Assembly: GCA_963835375.1 (NCBI GenBank)
Contig: CAWIGB010000012.1
Coordinates: forward strand, 434,001-498,000
Reading direction: 5' to 3'
Origin: Salinisphaera sp963835375
GTDB taxonomy: Bacteria; Pseudomonadota; Gammaproteobacteria; Nevskiales; Salinisphaeraceae
DNA length: 64,000 nt
The notes under the pieces were generated by a model, which was not told the origin of the DNA, searched no databases, and was given only the letters and a program-made list of their open reading frames with translations. This document shows, piece after piece, positions 48,058-57,517 of this stretch (position 1 is its first letter; each line of letters opens with the position of its first letter). A program made the translations under genes and the position numbers.

Positions 48058-49939
48058 ATGCTGCAGAAGATCCGAGATGGAGCCAGCGGTCCGCTGGCGT
48101 ATATTGTCGTTGCCGTGATCGCGGTGGTGTTCGGGGTCTGGGGCATCGGCTCCTATTTCACCCCGTCGGCCGACCCGGTAGTGGCCAGTGCGGGTGATAC
48201 CGACATCACGCACTCGGAACTGCAGCAGGCCTTCAATCAGCGCTATCAGCGATTGCGTCAGATGATGGGCGATCACTCGACTCAAGCATGTTCCCGCCGA
48301 AAAGATCCGTCAGAACGTGCTCGACAGCATGATCGATCAGGCCGTGATGACGCAGTACGCCAAGGACAACGGTTATCGGGTCACGGATGCCGATCTGCTG
48401 GCCGAGATCCGCAGCAACCCGCAGTTTCAGGACAACGGCCAGTTCTCGGCGCAGCGCTAAAGGCCTTGCTTGCACAAGCAGGGGTGCGCCGGCGCAATAT
48501 GAAGCGGGGCTGCGCAGAACATGATCGGCGATCAGGTTCGTCAGGTCGTCGCGGTGGCTTTCGCGGCACAGCCGGAGGTCGATGTCGCCTATCGACAGGC
48601 CAACGAGCAGCGCAAGGTGGCGGTGCTCACCTCCAGTGGTCCGCCTACGCCGGCCAGGTGAGCGTCGACGACAAGACGATTCAGGCCTACTACAAGCAGC
48701 ATCCGAAGCAATTCATCGCGCGCGCCGCGGGTCAAGCTCGCCTACGTCTCCCTCGATGCCGATCAATTGTCGCCGTCGACGCCGGACCAGGCCGCCCTGG
48801 AGCGGCTCTACCCGGCGCCAGAACGAGTTCGGAACGCCGGCCAAACGCAGTGCCGACGAGATCCGCATTCCGATTGGCAAGGATGATGCAAAGGCGCGCC
48901 AGACCGTCCAGGCGGTGATCGCGGCGGCCAAGAAGGGGCAGTCGCTCCAACAGATCGCTGCGTCCACCCAGGGCGCCCAGTTCAACCAGATCAAGGCGCA
49001 GGCGAAGTCCGCACTGCCGGATGCCGTCGCCTCGGCGCTGTTCGGCTTGAAACAGGGCGCGGTCTGAGACCCGGTTCGTGGCGATAACGCCTGGTACGTG
49101 TTGCGCGCGACTTCGATCACGCCGGCCCGGACGCCGGATTTCAATGATCCGGTCGTACGGCGCGGCTGAAGGCCATGGCCACTCAACAAGCGCGCGCCAA
49201 GGCGTTCCGCAGGAGTCGGATACGCTCGACGATCTTGCCTATCAGGCACCCAACGGGCTCAAGACCATTTCCGACAAGCTGGGTCTCAAAATCCAGCATA
49301 CCGGCTGGATCACGCAGCAGGGGGGCGGCTCCGGGCTCGGGCAGTATGCCGCAGTTCGCAAGGCTGCCTTCTCTGATGCCGTGCTCAAGGATCAGCTCAA
49401 CAGCAAGGTGCTCGATCTCGGCGACCAGCGCCATGTGGTGCTTCGAGTCGTCGATCATCAGAAGGCGCAGCGCAAGCCGCTGGCCGAGGTCCGCGACACG
49501 ATTCACAACGCATCGTCGCCGAGAAGGCCGAGCAGCGTGCCAAGAAGGCGGCCGAGCAGGCCATGGCGCAGGCGCGTCAGGGAAGCTCGCTGGCGCAGAT
49601 CGAACAGCAGGTGAAGGGTGCGAAACTGAGCCAGCCGGGTTTTGTGGGCCGCAATGACAGCCAACTGGATCCGAACGTGCTCGGCGCCGCATTCGACGTG
49701 GCCCTGAACAAGCAGGGCGGAGAGCCCAAATACCGAGTGGTGACCACCGGCAACGGCCAGGTGGCGCTTGTCGGCGTGCTAGCCCGTCGGATCGATAGCG
49801 GCGACTCGAAGCAGGGGGCCCGCAGCGCAAGCAGATCGCGCAGCAGCAAAGCGGATACAACGCCAGCCTTGAATACAGCGCGCTCGATCGTTATCTGCGC
49901 AAGCGCGCGGACGTCGAGATCCAGAGCGCGATGAACTGA
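48058..49939 (+). CDS. ppiD: Peptidyl-prolyl isomerase PpiD / SurA N-domain chaperone (many frameshifts)
   Basis: Inner-membrane-anchored periplasmic chaperone that helps proteins leaving the Sec channel. The N-terminal anchor is AYIVVAVIAVVFGVWGIGSY, followed by ITHSELQQAFNQRYQRLRQ. The later parvulin-like and C-terminal parts appear in several frames, such as VDDKTIQAYYKQHPKQFIA, RSADEIRIPIGKDDAKARQT and LGAAFDVALNKQGGEPKYRV, ending DVEIQSAMN at 49939. About nine frame changes occur. The position after hupB and before fabI is the usual one. Confidence 0.9.
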
Positions 49940-50030
49940 CTCGGAGTTTACGAACCGGGGGCGCGGTGTGCGGCGGTTGCCCGGTCGTCGATGGCGCGCG
50001 CAGCGGAGCCTGCGGCTCGTGTTCCGCAAT

Positions 50031-50065
50031 AAAAAAGCCGGCCGCGTTGTGTCACGCGACCGGCT
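50031..50065 (-). terminator. Terminator of fabI
   Basis: On the minus strand AGCCGGTCGCG pairs with CGCGGCCGGCT around a short loop and is followed by six T. It lies between the convergent ppiD and fabI genes. Confidence 0.8.
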
Positions 50066-50101
50066 CTCGCGCTTGCTTCGTTGCCGCTTCGGCCCCCCAG
50101 G

Positions 50102-50891
50102 CTACTCCTCGTCGAGACGGCTCATGCCCATCACGCAGTAACCACCATCCACGTAGATGACTTCGCCGGTGATGCCGGAAGCGAGATCGGAGCCTAGAAA
50201 GGCGGCGGCGTTACCGATTTCTTCCTGAGTCACGTTGCGCTTGAGAGCCGCAGTGTCGCGCGCATAGTTCAGCATCTTGCGAAAGCCGCTGATGCCCGAG
50301 GCCGCGAGGGTCTTGATCGGCCCGGCGGAGATCGCGTTGACGCGGATGCCGCGCGCCCCCAGATCGGCCGCGATGAAGCGCATGTTCGATTCCAGGCTCG
50401 CCTTCGCCGGCCCCATGACGTTGTACCCGGGCATCACGCGATCGCTGCCGAGGTACGTGAGGGTGATCAGCGACGCCGTGTCGGAAAGCATCGGGCGGGC
50501 CGCCTTGGCCAGCGCGGCGAAGCTGTAAGCGCTGATGTCATGGGCGATCCGCGAGGCGTCGCGGGAAATGCTGTCCAGATAGCCGCCGGACAAGGCTTCA
50601 CGCGGGGCGAAGCCGATGGCATGCACGAGGATGTCGAGAGAGTCCCAGTGCTCGACCGAGCTGGCTGAACAACGCATCGATCTGTTCGTCCTCGGCCACA
50701 TCGAGCGGCAACACGGCAACCGCGCCGAGTTCCTCGCCCATCTTCTCGACGCGCGGCTTGAGTTTGTCGCCCTGGTAGGTCAGTACCAGTTCCGCGCCTT
50801 GTTCGCGCATCGCGTTGGCGATGCCGTAGGCGATCGATCGTTCACTGGCCAAGCCCGTGATCAAGGCTTTTTTTCCGTCAAGAAACCCCAT
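50102..50891 (-). CDS. fabI: Enoyl-ACP reductase FabI (one frameshift)
   Basis: NADH-dependent reductase of the last step of fatty-acid elongation. The N-terminus reads GFLDGKKALITGLASERSIA with the nucleotide-binding loop. The catalytic Tyr and Lys lie in YNVMGPAKASLE, with ISAGPIKTLAASGI following. One base change near 50653 breaks the frame between ALFSQL and WDSLDILVHAIGFAP. The C-terminus is VIYVDGGYCVMGMSRLDEE. The total is about 263 residues, normal for FabI. Confidence 0.95.
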
Positions 50892-50939
50892 GCCTTCTCC
50901 TGGATTCGTGTTGTATGGCTATCGTACCGGGCGGGGATG

Positions 50940-52686
50940 TCAGCCCGATACCTCGGGCTGCAGGCGCAGTCGTTCGCCGGGCTGGATCGTAGCGCCGGAA
51001 TTCATGTCGTTGAGGCTGCGCAGCGTATTGACCTGCATGGAGAAACGGCTGGCGATCGACCACAGCGAGTCGCCCGGTTCCACTTCGTAGAAGCTGGGCA
51101 GCGGCGCCGGGCCGTCGACGGCGATCGTGGAGCCGGGCGTGAGCGGGGTGCCCTTGGCCATGCGATTCCAGCGCCGGAGTTGCTTGACCGTCACATCGTT
51201 GTTCTTGGCGATCGACCAGAGCGAGTCGCCCGAATGGACCACCACGGTGCTCGGCGCGGGCGGCTTGGCCGAGCCGGGAATATCGATCTTCTGCCCGGGG
51301 TGTAGCGTGGCCACTGAGGAACCGTTGGCACGCTTGAGGCTCGCCACGCTCACGCTGTAGCGGTTGGCGATATGCCAGAGCGTATCGCCCGACTGCACCA
51401 CGTAGGTCTGGGTCGGTTCGGCCGGTGGCGCGGATTCGTGCGAGCCGGGCCGTGGCACGGTCAGCGACTGGCCGACCCGGATCCGGTCGCTACGCAGATT
51501 GTTCGCCTGGCGCAGGGCCGCCACGCTCACGCCGTAGCTATGGGCGAGCCGGCTCAGCGAGTCGCCGCGGCGAACCACGTGGGTGCGGCGGTCGATCAGA
51601 TGGCTGGGGTCGATGCTCGCCAGTTTGCTGCGAAACGCGGAAGCCTTGGCGGCCGGTACCAGCAGTTCGTCGTGCCCGCCCGGCTCGCTTGCCCAGCGCC
51701 GCATGCCGGGATTGAGCCGGCGCAGTTTTTCTTCGGACATGCCGAGCATGTTCGCGGCCACTTTCATGGACGTCTGGCCCGGCAGTTTGACCACCCGGGT
51801 ACGCGGCGCATTGGCCAGTTTCGGCCAGTTCACCCCGAAGCGGGCCGGTGTCATCATGATGCGTCGCAACGCGAGCAGCTGCGGAACGTACTGGGTGGTC
51901 TCGTCAGGTAGGTCGAGATCCCAGTAGTCGGTTGGCTGGCCCTTGGAGCGTGCTTCGGCGATGGCGTTGTCGACTCGCCCGGGCCGGCGTTGTAGGCGGC
52001 CAGCGCCAGCAGCCAGTCGCCGTCGTATCGCTGATTGAGCGACTGCAGGTAGTTGAGTGCGGCGTCGGTGGACGCGATCGGGTCATCGCGACCGTCGTAC
52101 CACCAGTCTCGCGGCAGGCTCATGTGGTCGGCGGTTCCAGGCATGAACTGCCACAAACCGCTGGCGCCCACGTACGACTTGGCCGACGGGTTGTAGCCGC
52201 TCTCCACGATCGGAAGCAGGGCGATCTCGGTCGGCATGTTGCGCTTCTCGACCTGCTGAACCACGTGCCAGAGGAAGGGTTTCGCGCGTTGCAGCGAGAG
52301 GCTCAGGTGGTTGGTATGGGTCGCGTAGAACTGGGTCCAGACGCGTACCGAGCGGCGCTCATCGTTCGCGTCGAGCTTGAAGCCGGACCGGATCTGCGAC
52401 CATAGATCCCGGCTGGGCGCCGGCCACTTGTGCGGCACGTAATTTTTACGCGCCGCCGGTGCTTCGTAGGTCGTGGCATCGGCATCGCCGTTGTCTTTGG
52501 CCGCTGCCTGGCGCAGCGCCTTGGAAGCGGACGCAGGGATGGTCGATGGCTGATCACTGGCCGGCGGCGGAGGTGCTGTCGCCGTGTGGCGCGGTCGCGC
52601 ACCCGCTGACCATTCCGGCCAGCACGATGCAGCCCAGCAGTGGTCGAACGATGTTCGGTCGAAAACGCGGCCCGAGCCGCGTGCAA
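50940..52686 (-). CDS. mltD: Membrane-bound lytic murein transglycosylase D (about two frameshifts)
   Basis: Outer-membrane lipoprotein that cuts peptidoglycan glycan strands. A lipoprotein signal (IVLAGMVSGC, then ATAPHG) is seen in one frame near 52600. The SLT domain has the catalytic Glu in ALLPIVESGYNPSAKSYVGA and the motif LLALAAYNAGPG. Then follow four LysM repeats, starting at THVVRRGDSLSRLA, TYVVQSGDTLWHIA, VVVHSGDSLWSIA and FYEVEPGDSLWSIA. Frame changes lie near 52450-52600 and 51980. The probable start is TTG 52686. It sits next to gloB as in Pseudomonas. Confidence 0.92.
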
Positions 52687-52692
52687 GATTTG

Positions 52693-53469
52693 TCAGCTCG
52701 CATCTTTCCAGTCGCGCAAAACCCCGAAAATTTCGCCTGGATCGGTCAACTCGCGGCCCGCACGTCGGCTGGCCGCCCCCCTGATGTCCTCGTTGTCCCA
52801 GCGCAGGAACGGATTGATCCGTTTTTCCTCGGCCAGCGTGCCCGGCAGGCTCGGCTGGCCGACAGCGCGCAACGTCTGAACGTTCTCGATCGCAGCGTCG
52901 ATGTCCGGATTCCCCGGCTCAACAGTCTTCGCGAAGGCGAGATTCTTCTGCGTGTACTCGTGGCCGCCGTAGACCCGCGTATCGTCCGGCAGTGCCTTCA
53001 GACGCGCCAACGAGCGCTGCATCTGGTCGTGTGTGCCCTCGAACACGCGACCACAGCCGGCACGGAACAACGCGTCCCCGGCCAGCAACACACCCTCACT
53101 CACGTAAGCGATATGCCCCAGTGTATGCCCGGGCACATCAATCACTTCGAACGCTTCACCCACGAAATCCAGTGTGAAGCGATCGCCACCGCTCAGCCGA
53201 TGATCGATATGTCCGATTCCATCGGCCTCGATGGCCGGGCCATACACCGGCGCCGGATGATCCGCCAGCAGGGTTTCGAGTCCGCCGACATGATCCCCGT
53301 GGTGGTGCGTGATCAGATAGGCGCCCACCTCGAGTCCGTGTTCGGCCAGATAATCAGCCACCGGGGCAGCCTCGCCGGGGTCCACCACGGCGACACGCTT
53401 GCTATCGCCGGTGGCGACGATCCAGATATAATTATCCGACAGCGCGGGTATAGCGTTGACTTCGAGCAT
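52693..53469 (-). CDS. gloB: Hydroxyacylglutathione hydrolase (glyoxalase II)
   Basis: A 258-residue binuclear metal hydrolase that releases D-lactate and glutathione from S-lactoylglutathione. The metal motif is THHHGDHVGG, with further ligands in DVPGHTLGHIAYV, LLAGDALF and YGGHEYTQKNLAFA. The C-terminal EEKRINPFLRWD stretch is typical. The gene is intact, and divergent from the methyltransferase gene with only 35 bases between starts. Confidence 0.95.
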   Translation of the reverse strand: MLEVNAIPALSDNYIWIVATGDSKRVAVVDPGEAAPVADYLAEHGLEVGAYLITHHHGDHVGGLETLLADHPAPVYGPAIEADGIGHIDHRLSGGDRFTLDFVGEAFEVIDVPGHTLGHIAYVSEGVLLAGDALFRAGCGRVFEGTHDQMQRSLARLKALPDDTRVYGGHEYTQKNLAFAKTVEPGNPDIDAAIENVQTLRAVGQPSLPGTLAEEKRINPFLRWDNEDIRGAASRRAGRELTDPGEIFGVLRDWKDAS

Positions 53470-53504
53470 CGCCGAATGTTGCCAACGGCCTGAGGCAAAA
53501 TCAA

Positions 53505-54248
53505 TTGTTTCGATTCGTCGCCGATGATGCCCAGGCCGCGCGGGCCTGGTTCGAATCGCCCGCCGCCGCCCATTGGCGGGAACAGGAAACGGCGCTGCTG
53601 GCCGATGTGCTGCCCGGCCTCACCGGCTATCGCGGTATCCAGATCGGCGCGCCCGCGATCGCGCCCGAGGCCTGTGATCGTGTGGGCACCCTGCGGTTGT
53701 GGCGCGCCGACATCGTGGCCGGCGAGGATGTGGATGTCTGCATCGACGGCCAGAATCTGCCCTGGGCCAGCGGCAGCATCGATGCCCTCATACTGACTCA
53801 CGGACTGGAGCTCAGTGCCGAGCCACATGCACTCATCCGCGAGTGCGTGCGCGTGCTGAGCCCGCGCGGTCAGCTGGTGTGCCTGGTGTTCAATCCCCTG
53901 TCGCCCTGGACGCAGATGCAGGGGCTGCGCCGCGCTCACAACCGTTTTCTGCCGCGGTCGATCCCGCCGCGCGCGGCGCGCCTGGCCGACTGGCTGCGTC
54001 TGCTTGATTTCGAGACCACCGATTGCTGGCGTTACGGGCCTTCGTTTCCGTTGTTCGGCGGCCGCTGGCAGGCATGCGCGGATCCGCGCTGGATGGCGCC
54101 GGTGGCCTGGTCGGCGCCGGGTTATGCCATTATCGCGCGCCGCCGCGCCATGCGGCGCATTCCGCCTTCCGGGCGGCGTCTGCTCGTACGCCAGCGCGAA
54201 CACGGCTTGGCGCCGAGTCCGGCCGCTGGGCTACCATCGCGTTCATGA
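53505..54248 (+). CDS. SAM-dependent methyltransferase (YafS-like)
   Basis: A 247-residue class I methyltransferase-like protein found between gloB and rnhA in many gammaproteobacteria. The central ALILTHGLELSAEPHALIRE and RVLSPRGQLVCLVFNPLSPW match this conserved neighbour. The glycine-rich SAM motif I is weak (IQIGAPAIAPE). The start is probably TTG 53505. Its end overlaps the rnhA start by 4 bp. The substrate is unknown. The frame is intact. Confidence 0.8.
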   Translation: MFRFVADDAQAARAWFESPAAAHWREQETALLADVLPGLTGYRGIQIGAPAIAPEACDRVGTLRLWRADIVAGEDVDVCIDGQNLPWASGSIDALILTHGLELSAEPHALIRECVRVLSPRGQLVCLVFNPLSPWTQMQGLRRAHNRFLPRSIPPRAARLADWLRLLDFETTDCWRYGPSFPLFGGRWQACADPRWMAPVAWSAPGYAIIARRRAMRRIPPSGRRLLVRQREHGLAPSPAAGLPSRS

Positions 54249-54712
54249 CGAAGACCGTGACCATCTATACCGACGGTGCCTGCCGCGGCAATCCGGGGCC
54301 CGGCGGCTGGGGCGCGCTGCTGTCGCTATGGCGAGCACAATCGTGAACTGTGCGGCGGCGAGGACAAGACCACCAACAACCGGATGGAACTCATGGCGGC
54401 GATCGAAGCGCTCAATGCGTTGTCTCGCGCCTGCCATGTCGATCTGTATACCGATTCCAACTATGTGCGCCAGGGCATCACCCAGTGGATGCACAACTGG
54501 AAGAAGAACGGCTGGAAGACTGCGGCGAAGAAACCGGTCAAGAATGCCGAGCTCTGGCGAGCGCTGGATGAAGCCTGCCAGCGCCACGAAATCGAATGGC
54601 ACTGGGTGAAAGGCCATGCCGGCAATCCCGGCAACGAGGCCGCGGACGCGTTGGCCAATCGCGGCATCGATGAGATGACGCCGTCGAGGCGTTGGTCATC
54701 CGCTTTTCATGA
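54245..54712 (+). CDS. rnhA: Ribonuclease HI (frameshifted)
   Basis: Cleaves RNA in RNA-DNA hybrids. The N-terminus reads MTKTVTIYTDGACRGNPGPG with the first catalytic Asp. After a base change near 54325, the frame continues RELCGGEDKTTNNRMELMAA (Glu), VDLYTDSNYVRQGI (Asp) and WVKGHAGNPGNEAADALA (His, Asp). The observed frame has no stop before dnaQ, making an apparent RnhA-DnaQ fusion. In another frame a TGA at 54710-54712 overlaps an ATG (ATGA), which is the end given here. Confidence 0.92.
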
Positions 54713-54758
54713 GTCAGGCCGCGTCCGAGACGAGCGGCAACGAAACAGGATCCGGAAC

Positions 54759-55476
54759 ATGCGACAGATCGTGCTCGATACCGAAACCACCGGCATGGAC
54801 GCCAAGGGGCACCGCATCATCGAGATCGGTTGCGTGGAACTGGTCAGCCGGCGGCTGACGGGCAACGATCTGCATCTGTACATCCACCCGGATCGAGAAA
54901 TCGATGCCAGGGGGCGATCGAGGTGCACGGCATCACGCTGGAATTCCTGGCGGACAAGCCGCGATTTGCCGAAGTCGCGCGAGCGCGTTGCCGCTTACCT
55001 CGCCGACGCGGAACTGATCATCCATAACGCGCCGTTCGACCTGGCATTCCTGAACAATGAGCTGTCGGATTTCAATCCGGCGCACCAGAAGCTGGAGGAG
55101 ACCGGCTCGATCATCGATACACTGGTCGAAGCGCGCCAGATGTTCCCGGGCCAGCGCAACAGCCTGGACGCGCTATGCAAGCGTTTCGAGATCGACAACT
55201 CCAACCGCGAACTGCACGGCGCGCTGCTCGACGCCCAGTTGCTGGCCGATGTGTATCTGCGATGACCGGCGGCCAGATCGATATTGCGCTGGCCGCCGAG
55301 GACGACAGCGAAGGCCAGCAGATCGCCAGCGCCGGTCTGGCGACGTATCCGATGCCGGGCGCCGGCCGCGCGTGCAGCGCGCCAGCGAGGCCGAGCACGC
55401 CGCGCACGAGCAGTATCTCGACATGCTGGCCAAGGCCAGTGGCGATCAATGCCTTTGGCGCTCGCTCGACAGCTGA
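54759..55476 (+). CDS. dnaQ: DNA polymerase III epsilon subunit (two frameshifts)
   Basis: Proofreading 3'-5' exonuclease. Exo I is VLDTETTGMDAKGHRIIEIG, Exo II lies in IIHNAPFDLAFLNNEL, and Exo III lies in NRELHGALLDAQLLADVYL with the catalytic His. A base change near 54908 breaks the frame (IDEGAIEVHGITLEFLADKP lies in another frame). Another near 55375 leads to the C-terminal RVQRASEAEHAAHEQYLDML, ending at 55476. The start is MRQIVLD at 54759. An upstream ATG at 54709 with an N-terminal extension is an alternative. Confidence 0.93.
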
Positions 55477-55509
55477 ATTGATTCGGGCCCGTTCCCGCGC
55501 CCGCGCCGC

Positions 55510-57213
55510 TTAATAATAGAGCACCAGATAGGCCGCCAGGAGGGCGGTCACCCAGAGCAGCATGACGCCGGTGGTCCAGGTCCGCGCCATGACACCGCGG
55601 GTGCCGAAGGCCTGTTCCAGGCGGTGGCGCGCCCCGGCGATGCCGCGTGCACCGATCCGGTCGATGCGCTCGCGAAGCCGCATCAGCGTGAAACGGGCTG
55701 CCGACACCAGGCCCGGCAGCGCGCGCCGGTAGAGCCAGTCGGCATCGATGTTGAGCCCGCGCACCTCCGGCGGATACAACCCGCTGCGGAACAGCACCAC
55801 GAAGGCCAGCGCCGCGAACAGCAGCAGCTGCAGCTGATTGACCACATGCGCCGTGGTGTAGGGCGAATAATCCACGTCGAACGGCAGGATCGCGTACAGC
55901 GGCGCGGGGTAGACGCCGATGCCGATGCAAAGCGCCGCGGTGATCGCCATGGCTGCCAGCATGTTGAAGGGCGCTTCCTTCACGCGATAGCCCGCGTCGT
56001 GGGCGAAGAACGAGAAGAACGGCACCTTGATGCCCGAGTGGTCCAGCACGCCGGCCGAAGCGACCAGCAGAGCGGCCCAGGCAATCCAGTGGTGCTGCTC
56101 GGCCGCCGCGCTGAGAATCATCGACTTGGTCACGAAGCCCGAGAACAGCGGAAAGGCCGAGATCGACATCGAACCGACGATGCAGAAGACAGCGGTGAAC
56201 GGCATGGACTTGTACAGACCGCCCAGTTCGCTCGCCTTGACCGTGCCGACCCGATACAGCACCGCGCCCATACTCATGAACAACAGGCCCTTGTAGAGGA
56301 TATGCGCGAAGGCATGCGCGGCCGCCCCGTCGAGCGCCAGCGGCGTGCCGATGCCGATACCCACCACCATGAAGCCGAGCTGGTTATTCAGGCTGTAGGC
56401 CAGCACGCGGCGCAGATCGTTCTCGATCACGGCGAAGAAGATGGGGAAGATCGTCATCACCGCGCCGATCGTGATCAGCATCTCGGTGCCGGCATAACCA
56501 CGCGCGAGGGCATAGATCGCAAGCTTGGTGGTATAGATCGACAGCACCACCGTGCCGGTCGGTGTGGATTCGGGATAGGCGTCCTGCACCCAGTTGTGCA
56601 GCAGCGGAAACGCGGCCTTGATACCGAAGGCGAGGAAGATCAGCCAGCCGCCGGCGACATCAAGACCGAGATGATCGAAAGCGGTGGAGCCGGTCTCGCG
56701 ATAATGGATGATGGTGCCGACCATCAGCAGCAGGCCGGAGATGACCTGAATCACCAGGTAGCGCAGACCGATGATGTGCGCGCGCACGCTGCGCCGTGCC
56801 CAGATCAGAAACACCGAGGAAATCGCCGTCGCTTCCCAGAAGATGAACAGCGTGACCAGATCGCCGGCGAGTACTGCGCCGACCGCGGCACCCGCATAGA
56901 TCAGCGACGCGACGTGCTGGACCCGGTCGTTGACATGCAGGGCATAGAGCCCGGTCAGAAACGAGCCGATGATGAATATCGTGGCCCATAGCCGCGACAG
57001 CCCGTCGACGCGCAGCATGGTGAGGTCGAAGCCGAACAACGACACCTGCCCGTGCAATCCGGTCGGCAGCGCCCACAGCAGGACGAGCGCGAGCACCGGA
57101 ACCGCCAGCAGCCATACGGCATGGAGCAGCCGCGGCGTCGCCGCAAGCACCAACCCGGTCAGCATCAGCAGGAGTGCGGGGCTGGCAATGGCATGGCCCA
57201 GCCATTCACTCAT
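55510..57213 (-). CDS. Mrp-type antiporter D-like subunit, copy 3
   Basis: A 567-residue proton-conducting membrane protein of the NuoL/M/N and MrpD family, with about 14-15 membrane segments. Conserved channel residues lie in LVTLFIFWEATAISSVF (Glu) and AFGIKAAFPLLHNWVQDAYP (Lys). It is the last gene of a ten-gene operon and the third D-like subunit in it. The C-terminus has a longer hydrophilic stretch (about 500-540) before a final membrane segment. The start overlaps the small upstream protein gene by 8 bp. The gene is intact. Confidence 0.88.
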   Translation of the reverse strand: MSEWLGHAIASPALLLMLTGLVLAATPRLLHAVWLLAVPVLALVLLWALPTGLHGQVSLFGFDLTMLRVDGLSRLWATIFIIGSFLTGLYALHVNDRVQHVASLIYAGAAVGAVLAGDLVTLFIFWEATAISSVFLIWARRSVRAHIIGLRYLVIQVISGLLLMVGTIIHYRETGSTAFDHLGLDVAGGWLIFLAFGIKAAFPLLHNWVQDAYPESTPTGTVVLSIYTTKLAIYALARGYAGTEMLITIGAVMTIFPIFFAVIENDLRRVLAYSLNNQLGFMVVGIGIGTPLALDGAAAHAFAHILYKGLLFMSMGAVLYRVGTVKASELGGLYKSMPFTAVFCIVGSMSISAFPLFSGFVTKSMILSAAAEQHHWIAWAALLVASAGVLDHSGIKVPFFSFFAHDAGYRVKEAPFNMLAAMAITAALCIGIGVYPAPLYAILPFDVDYSPYTTAHVVNQLQLLLFAALAFVVLFRSGLYPPEVRGLNIDADWLYRRALPGLVSAARFTLMRLRERIDRIGARGIAGARHRLEQAFGTRGVMARTWTTGVMLLWVTALLAAYLVLYY

Positions 57214-57517
57214 GCTCGTGCTCCCGGCCGATGCTTTCTTCCAGATCGGCTTCGTCCGGATCGGCTTCGCCGTAGTAGTTTTCGCCGCGGCGAAGCAAGG
57301 GGCGCAGCGCCTTGGCCGAAAGCACGATAAAGCAATAAGCCAGGAAGCCGGTTGCCGGGTAGAAACCGAACCAGCCGTCGAAGCCGAAATGCGGATGCTT
57401 GGCGTAGAAGAACTCGGCAAGCAACAGCGCCGTGCAGATCAATGCGAGTACGCCGATGATCGTATTGATCACCGCGGGCCGCTCGAAAAAGCCGGGTCGT
57501 TTCTGTCGTGCGCTCAT
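57206..57517 (-). CDS. Small two-segment membrane protein in the antiporter operon
   Basis: A 103-residue protein with two membrane segments (NTIIGVLALICTALLLAEFF and ATGFLAYCFIVLSAKAL) and an acidic, His-ending tail (DPDEADLEESIGREHEHE). It overlaps both neighbours by 4-8 bp, so it is clearly translated as part of the operon. I do not recognise a family; an accessory subunit between two D-like subunits is the simple guess. Confidence 0.75.
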   Translation of the reverse strand: MSARQKRPGFFERPAVINTIIGVLALICTALLLAEFFYAKHPHFGFDGWFGFYPATGFLAYCFIVLSAKALRPLLRRGENYYGEADPDEADLEESIGREHEHE

